Source: Oscillospiraceae bacterium (GTDB lineage: Bacteria > Bacillota_A > Clostridia > Oscillospirales > Oscillospiraceae). Taken from it: a stretch of 25,648 nucleotides of DNA. A model generated the notes under the pieces. The model was given only the letters and a program-made list of their open reading frames with translations. It was not told where the DNA came from and did no database searches. Shown one piece after another: positions 14,133 to 23,099 of this stretch (within the stretch, counting starts at the first letter, position 1; the number at the start of each line of letters is the position of its first letter). Location of the stretch: positions 1-25,648 of the forward strand of contig JAFXAV010000039.1 in assembly GCA_017516785.1 (NCBI GenBank). The letters run 5' to 3'. A program made the position numbers and the translations under genes.

Positions 14133-15338
14133 ATGTCTGCACTGATTCTGGATACCCATAAGAAGCAATCTCTCGACGCAGGATTTGAAGCCGCTTTCGG
14201 CGGCGCTCCCGCCTGCTATTTTTCCGCCCCCGGCCGCACTGAAATCGGCGGCAACCACACCGACCACCAGCGGGGCCGGGTTCTGGCTGCTGCGGTGAAT
14301 CTGGATATGGTGGCCGCTGTCCGCGTCAACGGCACCGATACCATCCGGATGCTCTCCAAAGGCTACCCCCTCTGCGAAGTAAGCCTGAAGGAACTGACTC
14401 CGGTAGAATCCGAAATCAATTCCACCCCCGCCCTGATCCGGGGCGTTGCCGCCCGCTTTGCCCAGCTTGGCTGCGCGGTAAAGGGTTTTGATGCCTACTG
14501 TGAATCCACGGTCCTTCCCGGCTCCGGCCTTTCTTCCTCTGCCGCCTACGAAGTGCTGGTTGGCACCATCATCAACCACCTGTTCTTCGGCGCCAAGGCT
14601 ACCCAGCCTGAAGTTGCACAGATCGGCCAGTATGCCGAAAATGTTTTCTTCGGCAAACCCTGCGGCCTGATGGACCAGACCGCTTCCGCAGTGGGCGGCC
14701 TTGTGACCATCGACTTCTTCGACAAGGAACACCCTGCCATCAAGTCTGTCAATTTCGATTTCTCCACCTGCGGCCATTCCCTGTGCATCATTGACAGCCG
14801 GGCAAGCCATGCGGACCTGACCGACGAATACGCCGCCATCCCCGGCGAGATCAAGACCGTCTGCGCCCACTTCGGCAAGGATGTCCTGACCCAGATCGAC
14901 GAGGCTGATTTCTACGCCGCCATCCCCGCCCTCCGGGAAAAATGCGGCGACCGGGCTGTGATGCGCGCCGTCCACTTCTATCAGGACAACGCCCGGGTAC
15001 CCCGTCAGGTTGAAGCTCTGGAAAAAGGCGATTTCGAAGGCTTCCTGGCCCTGGTGAAGCAGAGCGGCTACTCCTCCTGGATGTATCTGCAGAACGTGAT
15101 CCCCGCAGGCTACAAGACCCATCAGGATATGGCCATCGCCCTGGCCCTGTGCGAGCATTACTTAAACGGCCGTGGTGCCTACCGTGTCCACGGCGGCGGC
15201 TTTGCAGGAACCGTCCAGGCCTTCGTCCCCTACGACATTCTGGATTCCTTCGTTGCCGGTATCGACGGCGCACTGGGTAAAGGCGCCTGCCATGTGTTGT
15301 CCATCAGGCCCCAGGGTGGTGTCAAAGCGGAGGTATGA
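14133..15338 (+). CDS. galK: Galactokinase
   Basis: GalK phosphorylates galactose at C1 with ATP, the first committed step of the Leloir pathway, in the cytoplasm. The 401-residue GHMP-kinase protein contains the galactokinase signature APGRTEIGGNHTDHQRG (about 32-48), the ATP-binding motif LPGSGLSSSAAYEVL (about 128-142), the MDQTASAVGG segment and the C-terminal RVHGGGFAGTVQAFV. An in-frame ATG at 14118 overlaps the ribosome binding site, so the ATG at 14133, 8 bases after GGAGG, is chosen. Its stop overlaps the region of the galT start, so the two genes are coupled. Length matches the family. Confidence 0.96.
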   Translation: MSALILDTHKKQSLDAGFEAAFGGAPACYFSAPGRTEIGGNHTDHQRGRVLAAAVNLDMVAAVRVNGTDTIRMLSKGYPLCEVSLKELTPVESEINSTPALIRGVAARFAQLGCAVKGFDAYCESTVLPGSGLSSSAAYEVLVGTIINHLFFGAKATQPEVAQIGQYAENVFFGKPCGLMDQTASAVGGLVTIDFFDKEHPAIKSVNFDFSTCGHSLCIIDSRASHADLTDEYAAIPGEIKTVCAHFGKDVLTQIDEADFYAAIPALREKCGDRAVMRAVHFYQDNARVPRQVEALEKGDFEGFLALVKQSGYSSWMYLQNVIPAGYKTHQDMAIALALCEHYLNGRGAYRVHGGGFAGTVQAFVPYDILDSFVAGIDGALGKGACHVLSIRPQGGVKAEV

Positions 15339-15340
15339 TC

Positions 15341-16837
15341 ATGAACATCTATACTTGTATTGATTCCCTTGTTTCCTATGCCATGAATTGCGGCCTCGCA
15401 GAGCCCTGTGACCATCAGGTTCTCGTCAACCGTCTGCTGGATCTGCTGCGCATCGACAGCTACGAACCCTCCGAAGAACCCCAATCCGAGGATTTGGAAG
15501 AGATCCTGGCGGGTATTCTGGACTACGCCTGTGAAAATGGCCTCTGTGATGACAACATCACCGCCCGGGATATTTTCGACACCCGCATCATGGGCGCCCT
15601 GACTCCCATGCCCCGGGAAGTCATCGGCGTGTTCCAGTACCTCTACCTGGAAGACCCTGTGGCTGCCACCGACTGGTACTATAAGTTCAGCTGCGACACC
15701 GACTACATCCGCCGTTACCGCATTGCAAAAGACATGCGCTGGAAGTATGATTCCCCCTACGGCCAGCTGGACATCACCATCAACCTCAGTAAGCCTGAAA
15801 AGGATCCCAAGGCCATCGCCGCTGCCAAGAATGCCCCTCAGGCAGGCTATCCCAAGTGCCAGCTCTGCCGGGAAAACGAGGGCTACGCAGGCCGCCTCAA
15901 CCATCCCGCCCGGGCCAATCACCGGATCATCCCCATTGAGGTGGCTGGCAAGGACTGGTTCCTGCAGTACTCCCCCTATGTCTACTACAATGAGCACTGC
16001 ATCGTCTTCAACAGCGAGCATATCCCCATGAAGATCGACAAGGCTGCTTTTGAAAAGCTGCTGGACTTCGTGGGCCTGTTCCCCCACTATTTCGTGGGCT
16101 CCAACGCAGACCTGCCCATCGTAGGCGGCTCCATCCTGAGTCACGAGCATTTCCAGGGCGGCCACTATACCTTCGCCATGGAAACCGCTCCTTCCGAGAT
16201 CGACATCACTTTCGCAGGTTTTGAGGACATCTCCGCCTCCATCGTCAAGTGGCCCATGAGTGTCATCCGCCTGAACGGCAGCAATCCTGCCCGGATTGCA
16301 GATCTCGGCGACAAGATCCTGACCCTATGGAGAAATTACTCTGATCCCGCCGCCGGTGTCATCGCCTACTCTGACGGCGAGCCCCACAACACCATCACCC
16401 CCATCGCCCGCCGCCGTGGTGACGCTTACGAGCTGGATCTGGTTCTGCGCTGCAATATTACAAGCGAAGAGCATCCTCTGGGTGTTTTCCATCCCCATGC
16501 CGACAAGCACCACATCAAGAAGGAAAACATCGGCCTCATCGAGGTCATGGGTCTGGCAGTTCTCCCCAGCCGCCTGAAAAAGGAGCTGTATGCCCTCCGT
16601 GACGCCATCCTGGCAGGCTCCGATCTGACTGCCGAGGAAGTCCTTTCCAAGCACGCAAGTTGGGTGGACGAGCTGAAGAAAACCTATACCTTCACGGAAG
16701 AGAATACTCTCGACATCCTGCTGCAGGAAACCGGCAAGGTCTTCTCCGAAGTTCTGGAGGATGCAGGCGTCTACAAATGCACCGAGGAAGGCAGAAACCA
16801 GTTTCTGGCATTTATCGACACCGTCAATGAAAAGTAA
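15341..16837 (+). CDS. galT: UDP-glucose--hexose-1-phosphate uridylyltransferase, class II
   Basis: GalT transfers UMP from UDP-glucose to galactose-1-phosphate, the step after GalK. The 498-residue length and sequence belong to the Firmicutes-type class II enzymes. Visible motifs are TDWYYKFSCDTDYIR, YPKCQLCRENEGYAGRLNHP, YVYYNEHCIVFNSEH, GGSILSHEHFQGGHY (the histidine-rich active-site region) and HPHADKHHIKKENIGLIEVMGLA. Two ATGs are possible. The one at 15335 overlaps the galK stop but directly abuts GGAGGT; the one at 15341 has normal 6-base spacing and is chosen. No epimerase (galE) is adjacent. A terminator follows. Confidence 0.94.
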   Translation: MNIYTCIDSLVSYAMNCGLAEPCDHQVLVNRLLDLLRIDSYEPSEEPQSEDLEEILAGILDYACENGLCDDNITARDIFDTRIMGALTPMPREVIGVFQYLYLEDPVAATDWYYKFSCDTDYIRRYRIAKDMRWKYDSPYGQLDITINLSKPEKDPKAIAAAKNAPQAGYPKCQLCRENEGYAGRLNHPARANHRIIPIEVAGKDWFLQYSPYVYYNEHCIVFNSEHIPMKIDKAAFEKLLDFVGLFPHYFVGSNADLPIVGGSILSHEHFQGGHYTFAMETAPSEIDITFAGFEDISASIVKWPMSVIRLNGSNPARIADLGDKILTLWRNYSDPAAGVIAYSDGEPHNTITPIARRRGDAYELDLVLRCNITSEEHPLGVFHPHADKHHIKKENIGLIEVMGLAVLPSRLKKELYALRDAILAGSDLTAEEVLSKHASWVDELKKTYTFTEENTLDILLQETGKVFSEVLEDAGVYKCTEEGRNQFLAFIDTVNEK

Positions 16838-16846
16838 AACATACAG

Positions 16847-16882
16847 AAAGACACCGCCGACTTTCGTCGGCGGTGTCTTTTA
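16847..16882. terminator. Bidirectional terminator between galT and the ABC exporter genes
   Basis: A perfect 15-pair stem, AAAGACACCGCCGAC with GTCGGCGGTGTCTTT around TTTC, serves the convergent galT and ABC genes. Its right end overlaps the stop codon of the leftward ABC gene. Confidence 0.93.
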
Positions 16883-18766
16883 TCCATTCTGCAGCTGTTC
16901 CTTATAGTACTGCAGCTGATAGAGCTGGTAATACCGGCCACGATTTCGAAGCAGTTCCTGATGGCTGCCCTGTTCCAGAATCTCCCCCTGGGACAAAACG
17001 ATAATTCTGTCCGCATGCTGGATGGTGGAAAGACGGTGGGCAACGATCAGCATGGTGCCGATGTTTTTCATCTTCACCAGAGAATCCTGAATCAGAAGCT
17101 CCGTTTCCGTGTCGATATTGGCAGTGGCTTCGTCCAGAATCATCACCGCAGGTTTGTGAATAATGGTTCGGGCAAAGCTCAGTAGCTGCCGCTGTCCGGC
17201 GGAGAAATTGTTGCCCCGCTCCCTGACCACTTCGCCGAGGCCCTGTTCCAGCTTTCCGATGAAGGAATCGGCATTGACGTACGTGGCAGCTTCCCACACC
17301 TGCTCGTCGGTGAAACTATCTTCTCTCAGGACGATGTTGCTGCGGATATCGCCGGAGAAGAGGAACACATCCTGAAGCATCTGACCGAAGTGTTTCCGAA
17401 GAGATGCAATTTTGATCTTCCGGATGTCGATGCCGTCGATGAGAATCTGCCCCTTCTGGATGTCATAATTGCGGCAGATGAGGCTGAGGATGGTGGTCTT
17501 GCCGGAACCGGTGGAGCCCACGAAGGCCACAGTCTGCCTAGCCTCCACCTTGAAGGACACGCCTTTCAAAACCCATTCGCCGGGTTTGTAGGCAAACCAA
17601 ACATCCCTGAATTCGATCTCGCCCCGGATTTCGGGAAGATCCATGGCATCAGGATCATCCACCACCTCCGGCACCATATCCAGCACCGAGAATATCTTCT
17701 CCGCCGCCGCAAAGGACCGCTGCAGCATGTCAAACTGCTCAGCAAGAGTCTGGATGGGATTGAAGAACCGGGAGATATACAGATAGAAGGACACCACGAT
17801 GCTGCTGTCAATGATCTGGCCGAACCACCGGGTCTGCCCGATATATCCCTTGGCGCCGAAGTACATGAGGCACATAACAGAAGCGATATACAGCATATAG
17901 ACAATGGGACGGAAGATGCCGAAGACGAACATCCGGCCGAACTTTGCTTTCTGAAGCTGCTCGCTGCGCTGCAGAAAGTCTTCCATCTTGGCATCCTCCC
18001 GGTTGAAGATCTGGGTAATCTTCATACCGGAGAGATTTTCAGAAAGGAAGGCATTGATATCCGTGGTGGCATTGTTGACCTTCCGGTGAACCCGCCTTGA
18101 GAATTTCCGGAACAGCACCGTAAAGAGCACCACAAAAGGCACAAAGCACAGCACCATCAGTGTCAGGGCGTAGTTCAGCATCAGCATGGCACCCAGCACA
18201 CCCACAATAACCATGGTGTTTTTCGCCAGGGTCACCAGAATGTTGGTGAACATGTAGGAAATGGAATTGGGGTCATTGGTGACTCTGGTCACCAGACGGC
18301 CCACGGGGATGTTATTCAGCTGCTCGTGGCTCAGCTGCTCGATATGTGTAAACACATCCAGCCGAATCCGGGAGAGGATCTTCTGGCCGGTTTTCTGGAG
18401 GATCATGGCCTGAAGGTAGGTGCAGATCAGGCTCACCACCAGAATGCCCGCATAGCCTGCAACATACAAATACAGCTGCTTCAGTTCAAAATCGCTGCTG
18501 ATCAGCTTTTCGATGTTGCCGATGAGCAGCGGAGAAAACACATCATAGGCGATGGAGAAGAGCATCACGATGAATACCAGCACGAAACTCTTCCAATAGG
18601 GCTTCGCGTAGGCAAGAAGCCGCCGGACGATCTCAGAGTCGGACATATCCCGCTCATTTTCTTCCTCGTCTTTTACCTTCCGGATGGCAAGCCATACCAT
18701 CAGAAAGACAAGCGCGAAGGTGCCGATGATGCCGCCCATGATCAGCACAGGCAAATATTCTCTCAT
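16880..18766 (-). CDS. ABC exporter half-transporter with canonical catalytic Glu (second subunit)
   Basis: This 628-residue half-transporter has a transmembrane domain followed by an ATPase domain, of the type that exports drugs or lipids. Residues 5-27 form an additional N-terminal helix ahead of the usual six. The ATPase part has Walker A GSTGSGKT (417-424), signature FSAGQ (521-525, a degenerate form of LSGGQ), Walker B VMILDE with Glu546, and H-loop His577. Canonical Walker motifs with a degenerate signature complement the partner encoded at 18767-20536, as in TM287/288- or BmrCD-type heterodimers. Its ATG follows directly after the TAA of the partner gene, with GAGGAGGG inside that gene. 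The substrate is unknown. Confidence 0.92.
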   Translation of the reverse strand: MREYLPVLIMGGIIGTFALVFLMVWLAIRKVKDEEENERDMSDSEIVRRLLAYAKPYWKSFVLVFIVMLFSIAYDVFSPLLIGNIEKLISSDFELKQLYLYVAGYAGILVVSLICTYLQAMILQKTGQKILSRIRLDVFTHIEQLSHEQLNNIPVGRLVTRVTNDPNSISYMFTNILVTLAKNTMVIVGVLGAMLMLNYALTLMVLCFVPFVVLFTVLFRKFSRRVHRKVNNATTDINAFLSENLSGMKITQIFNREDAKMEDFLQRSEQLQKAKFGRMFVFGIFRPIVYMLYIASVMCLMYFGAKGYIGQTRWFGQIIDSSIVVSFYLYISRFFNPIQTLAEQFDMLQRSFAAAEKIFSVLDMVPEVVDDPDAMDLPEIRGEIEFRDVWFAYKPGEWVLKGVSFKVEARQTVAFVGSTGSGKTTILSLICRNYDIQKGQILIDGIDIRKIKIASLRKHFGQMLQDVFLFSGDIRSNIVLREDSFTDEQVWEAATYVNADSFIGKLEQGLGEVVRERGNNFSAGQRQLLSFARTIIHKPAVMILDEATANIDTETELLIQDSLVKMKNIGTMLIVAHRLSTIQHADRIIVLSQGEILEQGSHQELLRNRGRYYQLYQLQYYKEQLQNG

Positions 18767-20536
18767 TTAAGCACCCTCCTCTTCCAGTTTCTGCAGGTCA
18801 ACCATCTTCTGATAGGCGGGGCAGGAATCATAAAGCGCCTGATGGCCGCCCACGGCTACCAGCTCGCCGTTATCAATAAACAGAATCTTATCCATCTTCT
18901 CGATGGTGGAAATCCGGTGGGCAATCAAAATGGTGGTCTTACCCTTCCGGGTCGTGCGGAGATTCTTCAGAATGCTGGTTTCCGTTTTGGTGTCCACCGC
19001 GGAGACGGAGTCATCCAGAATCAGGATGGGCGCATCCTTCATCAGTGCCCGGGCGATGGAAATGCGCTGCTTCTGGCCGCCGGAGACAGTAACGCCCCGT
19101 TCGCCCAGCACCGTGTCATAACCCAGCTGGAATTCCCGGATGTTGCTGTCCACATCGGCCATCTCCGCCGCATGGGTGATATCCGCTTCCTCGAAGCTGT
19201 CCACGCCGAAGGCGATGTTGCTGCGGATGGTGTCAGAAAACAGGAAATTATCCTGGGGCACATAGGCGCAGGCTGCCCGGACGGAGGAAATCGTCACTTC
19301 GTTGACGTCCCGTCCATCGATGAACAGCTGGCCGTCGGAGACGTTGTAGGTTCTCAGAATCAAGTCCACCAGCGTGGTCTTACCCGCGCCGGTTTTGCCT
19401 ACCAGACCCACATTTTCGCCTACCCTGATGGTGAAGGAAATGTCCTTCAGGGCATCAAACTCCCCGTCGGGATACCGGAAGGTCAGGTTCCGGAATTCGA
19501 TATCGCCCCGAACGTTTTTGAGGTCTTCCGCACCGGGACGGTCTGCAACATCGATTTTCGCATCCAGCAGCTCGCCCACCCGCTTCAGGGAGGCATTGCC
19601 CCGGGAGGTCATGTCGATCAGTTCAGAAACCGCCATAATAGGCCAGATTACCGCATTGAAATAGCCAATGAATTCCAGCAGCTCGCCAGCATTGAACCGT
19701 TTGGTATAGACCAGCCAGCCGCCGTAGCCCAGAATCACGCAGATGACACTTTCCACGAACATCATGACCATGACTCGGAAGAGAACGGAGGTCTTGGTGA
19801 AGTCAATATTGGCTTCTTCATTTTCCACATTCAGTTTTTTGAAGGCCAGCAGTTCCTTGGACTCTTTCACGAAGGCCTTGATCACCGCGATACCGGAAAT
19901 GCTCTCCTGCGAAAAGTCTGACAGCTTCGAAAAAGCCGCCTGCCGGGCATCCCATTTCTTCGTCATCCGCTTGCCCACAATGGTGGCAGAAGCCAGCAGG
20001 AATCCCATGGGAATCAACGCAAGGATGGTCAGGGTGATGTCCATTTTCCACATGTTCCACATGGCAAGAGCGCCCATCAGCACCGTGTCGAAGAACATCA
20101 TGATGCCCCAGCCGAAGCACTCCTGAACCGTGTCCAGATCGTTGGTGAACAGGCTCATCAGGTCACCCACCTTGTTGACCTGGTAGTATTCCCGGCTCAG
20201 CTTCCGGGCATGATCAAACATCCGGACCCGCAGCTGATTCTCAAGCCGCACGGCGCTGCCGAAAAAGCACACCCGCCACCAGAATCTTCCCACCGCCATG
20301 GCAAGGATGATCCACACCATGTTCATGCAGATATGCTCCACAACAAAAGCCATGTCGAAGGGGATCATCTGACCGCCGAACTCCACAAAGCCGGTGTTCA
20401 TACCGTTGATGAGCATCCGGTAGAGCTTGGGAATCTCCAGCTGCAGATAGTCCACCAGAATCAGCGATGCAAGACCCATAATCAGCCAGTGGGCATATTT
20501 GAAATAGTACCGATTGATATGCCTGCCGAAAATCAT
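18767..20536 (-). CDS. ABC exporter half-transporter with degenerate catalytic site (first subunit)
   Basis: This 589-residue half-transporter has six transmembrane helices (about 15-310) and then an ATPase domain. Walker A is GKTGAGKT (380-387), the signature is the canonical VSGGQ (484-488), Walker B is ILILDD with Asp509 where the catalytic Glu normally stands, and the H-loop is His540. The Glu-to-Asp change marks the degenerate site of heterodimeric exporters, and its intact signature should complete the active site of the partner. The start ATG follows AAAGGAGA by 7 bases. It is the first gene of the two-gene operon, with its own promoter at 20574-20602. Drug or lipid export is plausible; the substrate cannot be told. 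Confidence 0.92.
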   Translation of the reverse strand: MIFGRHINRYYFKYAHWLIMGLASLILVDYLQLEIPKLYRMLINGMNTGFVEFGGQMIPFDMAFVVEHICMNMVWIILAMAVGRFWWRVCFFGSAVRLENQLRVRMFDHARKLSREYYQVNKVGDLMSLFTNDLDTVQECFGWGIMMFFDTVLMGALAMWNMWKMDITLTILALIPMGFLLASATIVGKRMTKKWDARQAAFSKLSDFSQESISGIAVIKAFVKESKELLAFKKLNVENEEANIDFTKTSVLFRVMVMMFVESVICVILGYGGWLVYTKRFNAGELLEFIGYFNAVIWPIMAVSELIDMTSRGNASLKRVGELLDAKIDVADRPGAEDLKNVRGDIEFRNLTFRYPDGEFDALKDISFTIRVGENVGLVGKTGAGKTTLVDLILRTYNVSDGQLFIDGRDVNEVTISSVRAACAYVPQDNFLFSDTIRSNIAFGVDSFEEADITHAAEMADVDSNIREFQLGYDTVLGERGVTVSGGQKQRISIARALMKDAPILILDDSVSAVDTKTETSILKNLRTTRKGKTTILIAHRISTIEKMDKILFIDNGELVAVGGHQALYDSCPAYQKMVDLQKLEEEGA

Positions 20537-20573
20537 ATGCTGTCTCCTTTCCGGAAATCATTTTCTGATGCCC

Positions 20574-20602
20574 ATTATAGCATACCGCCGGAGCCATTAC
20601 AA
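20574..20602 (-). promoter_or_regulatory. SigA-type promoter of the ABC exporter operon
   Basis: On the minus strand TTGTAA (20597-20602) and TATAAT (20574-20579) are separated by 17 bases, 37 bases before the first start codon. Confidence 0.8.
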
Positions 20603-20634
20603 TCAACCGCCGGTAAAAAGTTGCGGATGCAACG

Positions 20635-20663
20635 AAAAAGCTCTGCCCGAAGGCAGAGCTTTC
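20635..20663 (-). terminator. Rho-independent terminator of the phoP-phoR operon
   Basis: On the minus strand AAAGCTCTGCC pairs with GGGCAGAGCTTT, followed by more T. It lies 7 bases after the phoR stop and upstream of the ABC operon promoter. Confidence 0.9.
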
Positions 20664-20669
20664 ATACAT

Positions 20670-22331
20670 TCAGTTTTTCGGAAAACGGACTTCCACTTTG
20701 GTACCTTTGCTCTCGGCGCTTTCCAGGGTGATTTTCGCCCCCAGAATCTGGCAGGCATGCTTGACGATGCTGAGGCCCAGACCCGTACCGCCTACCGCTT
20801 TGGAGTGGCTTTTGTCCACCCGGTAGAACCGCTCGAAAATCCGTTCCTGATGTTCAGGCGAGATGCCGATACCATTGTCGGAAACGGTGAGAACCGCTTC
20901 CTCAGGCTCTTCCCGAATCTCCACCCGGGCAATACCGCCGGGGTGGTTATACTTGATGGCATTGGTGCAGAGGTTCGTAATAATCGCACTCACCAGATGG
21001 GAAATACCCATAATGCGGCAGGAAGTTCCTTCCAGTTCCAGACTGATCTGCCGCTTCACAGCGGTGTCCGACAGATTCCGCACCACATCCGAAGCCAAGG
21101 CATGAAGATCCAGCACTTCCCGCTGCATACTCCCCTGCTCCTCATCCAGATGGGAAAGCCGCAGAATATCCTCGATCAGCTTTACCATCCGCCGGGACTC
21201 GGTGTATATTTTATCCGAGAACATGGGCACATCCTGATCTTTCACAAAACCGCTTTTCAGCAGCTCTGCATAGCCGGAGATGGCATGAAGGGGCGTTTTC
21301 AGCTCATGGGACACATTGGCGGTAAACTCCCGGCGCTGATCCTCCAGATGCTTCTTTTCGGTGATATCGATGATCAGCAGCACCAGGCCCGATACTTCCC
21401 CGCCGGAGCGGACGGGACTGGCTTCCATCTGATAGACTTTGCCGGAAAGTTCCAGAACACCTTCGCCGTGCTTTCCTTCCAGACCATTGCTCACAATCTT
21501 CTCCATACCTGCCGCCTGGGTCAGATCCAGAAAATTGATGCCCACCATGGCTCTGGGCAGGCCCATGATCCGGGCCGCAGCGGTATTCATGGTCAGCACA
21601 CTGCAATGGGCGTTCATCAGCACCAGACCCTCATTCATATTCCGAATGACGGTGTCGAATTCCCGCTGCTTCCGTTTCAGTTCCGTCTCCTGCCCCTGCA
21701 GCTGCCGCTGCTGGGAGGCGATGCGCCGCAGAAGTGGATTCAGTTCCTCATAATTGCCACCGGACAGGGGATTGTCCAAGTTCAGTTCGTTCAGAGGATG
21801 AACGATGTTTTTTGCCAGCCGTTTTGCCAGGGTCATGGCCAGCACCAGAATAATCGCCACAATCAGAATGATGTGGCGGGAGATTTCCAGCATCAGCATC
21901 AAAATGGAGCTGTGGGCAGTGGAAAGGCGCAGCACCGTGCCGTCAGGGAGCCGCTCTGCGGCATAAATATACTGCTCCATCTGGGTGTCGGAATAGCGGG
22001 AACTGTGGCCGAAACCGGATTCCAGGGCCATTTTAACCTCTTCACGTTCCAGATGGTTCTCCATAGAGCCGGAATCGGAGCGATTGTCGTAGAGAACCGT
22101 ACCGTCGGCATCGATCCAGGTGATGCGGCAGTCCATGGTATCATCCAGCTCATCAAAATAGTGGATACCTTCATTATCCACCGCATGGGCCGCCAGAGCG
22201 GTCTCCACCCGCAGCTGATTCAGCTGCACAGTGGTGAAGTGATTGTAGAGGACACCCATAATCAGGCCCGCCGAAGCAAGAAGCACCAAGAGTGCCGCAA
22301 AGACAATGGAACGAAAAATTCGTTTCGTCAT
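20670..22331 (-). CDS. phoR: PhoR-like membrane sensor histidine kinase
   Basis: This 553-residue kinase is partner of the regulator encoded just upstream. Helix 1 is at about 8-30 and an extracytoplasmic sensor region at about 31-145. Helix 2 is at about 146-168, a HAMP-like linker at about 169-225 and a PAS domain at about 226-330 (MNEGLVLMNAHCSVLTMNTAA). The HisKA domain has the phosphorylated His342 in FTANVSHELKTPLHAISGY. The ATPase domain has the N box (NLCTNAIKYNHPGG, Asn457), G1 DNGIGI (485-490) and G2 GGTGLGL (514-520). All catalytic parts are intact. The start overlaps the regulator stop by 4 bases. The PhoR call rests on architecture and on Pho-box-like repeats upstream of the operon; another signal is possible. 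Confidence 0.88.
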   Translation of the reverse strand: MTKRIFRSIVFAALLVLLASAGLIMGVLYNHFTTVQLNQLRVETALAAHAVDNEGIHYFDELDDTMDCRITWIDADGTVLYDNRSDSGSMENHLEREEVKMALESGFGHSSRYSDTQMEQYIYAAERLPDGTVLRLSTAHSSILMLMLEISRHIILIVAIILVLAMTLAKRLAKNIVHPLNELNLDNPLSGGNYEELNPLLRRIASQQRQLQGQETELKRKQREFDTVIRNMNEGLVLMNAHCSVLTMNTAAARIMGLPRAMVGINFLDLTQAAGMEKIVSNGLEGKHGEGVLELSGKVYQMEASPVRSGGEVSGLVLLIIDITEKKHLEDQRREFTANVSHELKTPLHAISGYAELLKSGFVKDQDVPMFSDKIYTESRRMVKLIEDILRLSHLDEEQGSMQREVLDLHALASDVVRNLSDTAVKRQISLELEGTSCRIMGISHLVSAIITNLCTNAIKYNHPGGIARVEIREEPEEAVLTVSDNGIGISPEHQERIFERFYRVDKSHSKAVGGTGLGLSIVKHACQILGAKITLESAESKGTKVEVRFPKN

Positions 22332-23002
22332 CCCCGCTCCTCCATCCGGTAGCCAACTCCCCGGACCGTACGGATATACTCACCGCAGTCACCCAGTTTG
22401 GTCCGGAGCGTACCGATGTGGACATCCACAGTCCGGGTCTCCCCCAGATAGTCGGAATCCCAGATTTTTTCCAGCAGCTGATCCCTGGAATAGACTCTTC
22501 CCGGATGCCGCAGAAATACCCGCAGCAACTCGAATTCCTTGTAGGTCAGCTCCACCCGCTGGCCGCAGCTGGTGACCGTATGAGAATCCGGATCCATTTC
22601 CAATTTTCCCAATCGAAGGGATACAGTTTTTTCCACAGGAGCTGCACGGCGCAGCACCGCCCGGATGCGGGAAACCATCTCCATCATGGAAAAGGGTTTC
22701 ACCATATAGTCGTCCGCGCCCAGGTCGAGGCCCAGAACTTTGTCATATTCCGTGCCCTTGGCAGAGGCCATAATCACGGGAATCCGTTCCGTGGCAGCGG
22801 AACCCCGGAGTTTTTTCAGAATCTCCACACCATCCATGCCGGGCAGCATCACATCCAGGGTGATCAGATCGGGGATTTTCTTTTCCAGCGCAGCAAACAG
22901 GGACTTTCCGTCGCAGAAACCCTCGGCTTCGAAGCCGGAGGCTCTCAGGGCATAGACCATCAGTTCCCGGATGCTGTCGTCATCTTCTACGCAGTAAATC
23001 AT
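22328..23002 (-). CDS. phoP: PhoP/PhoB-like response regulator (OmpR family)
   Basis: This 224-residue regulator has a receiver domain (acidic pocket in VEDDDS, phospho-acceptor Asp50 in LITLDVMLPGMDG, Ser80, Lys102 in MVKPF) and a winged helix-turn-helix DNA-binding domain (about 125-222; ELTYKEFELLRVFLRHPGRVYSRDQLL, then RTVDVHIGTLRTKLG and YIRTVRGVGYRM). The ATG at 23002 is preferred because GGAG lies upstream and the protein then starts directly at the first strand (MIYCVEDD). The ATG at 23023 would add MAGVKQI with a poor ribosome binding site. It overlaps phoR by 4 bases. Pho-box-like repeats upstream suggest autoregulation. Confidence is high for an OmpR regulator and moderate for PhoP. 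Confidence 0.9.
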   Translation of the reverse strand: MIYCVEDDDSIRELMVYALRASGFEAEGFCDGKSLFAALEKKIPDLITLDVMLPGMDGVEILKKLRGSAATERIPVIMASAKGTEYDKVLGLDLGADDYMVKPFSMMEMVSRIRAVLRRAAPVEKTVSLRLGKLEMDPDSHTVTSCGQRVELTYKEFELLRVFLRHPGRVYSRDQLLEKIWDSDYLGETRTVDVHIGTLRTKLGDCGEYIRTVRGVGYRMEERG

Positions 23003-23052
23003 AATTTGCTTCACTCCAGCCATTTTTCTCTAACTTTATCTTACAATGCCCT

Positions 23053-23092
23053 TGTGAAATATGCCAGTTAATTATTGTAAAATTTGTGTAAA
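23053..23092 (-). promoter_or_regulatory. Pho-box-like direct repeats upstream of phoP-phoR
   Basis: On the minus strand hexamers TTTACA (23087-23092), TTTACA (23076-23081), TTAACT (23066-23071) and TTCACA (23053-23058) are spaced by about 10-13 bases, close to one helical turn. Bacillus PhoP binds tandem TTnACA repeats of about 11-bp period. The array sits between the ParB-like gene stop and phoP, at a distance suited to a promoter -35 region. Confidence 0.55.
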
Positions 23093-23099
23093 GCCGATA

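Noticed and set aside
18326..19921. A 531-residue plus-strand frame across the ABC exporter genes, and a 612-residue one at 20514-22352 across phoR
   Set aside because: Both are antisense shadows of strongly recognised genes. Long antisense frames are common at this GC content and codon bias.
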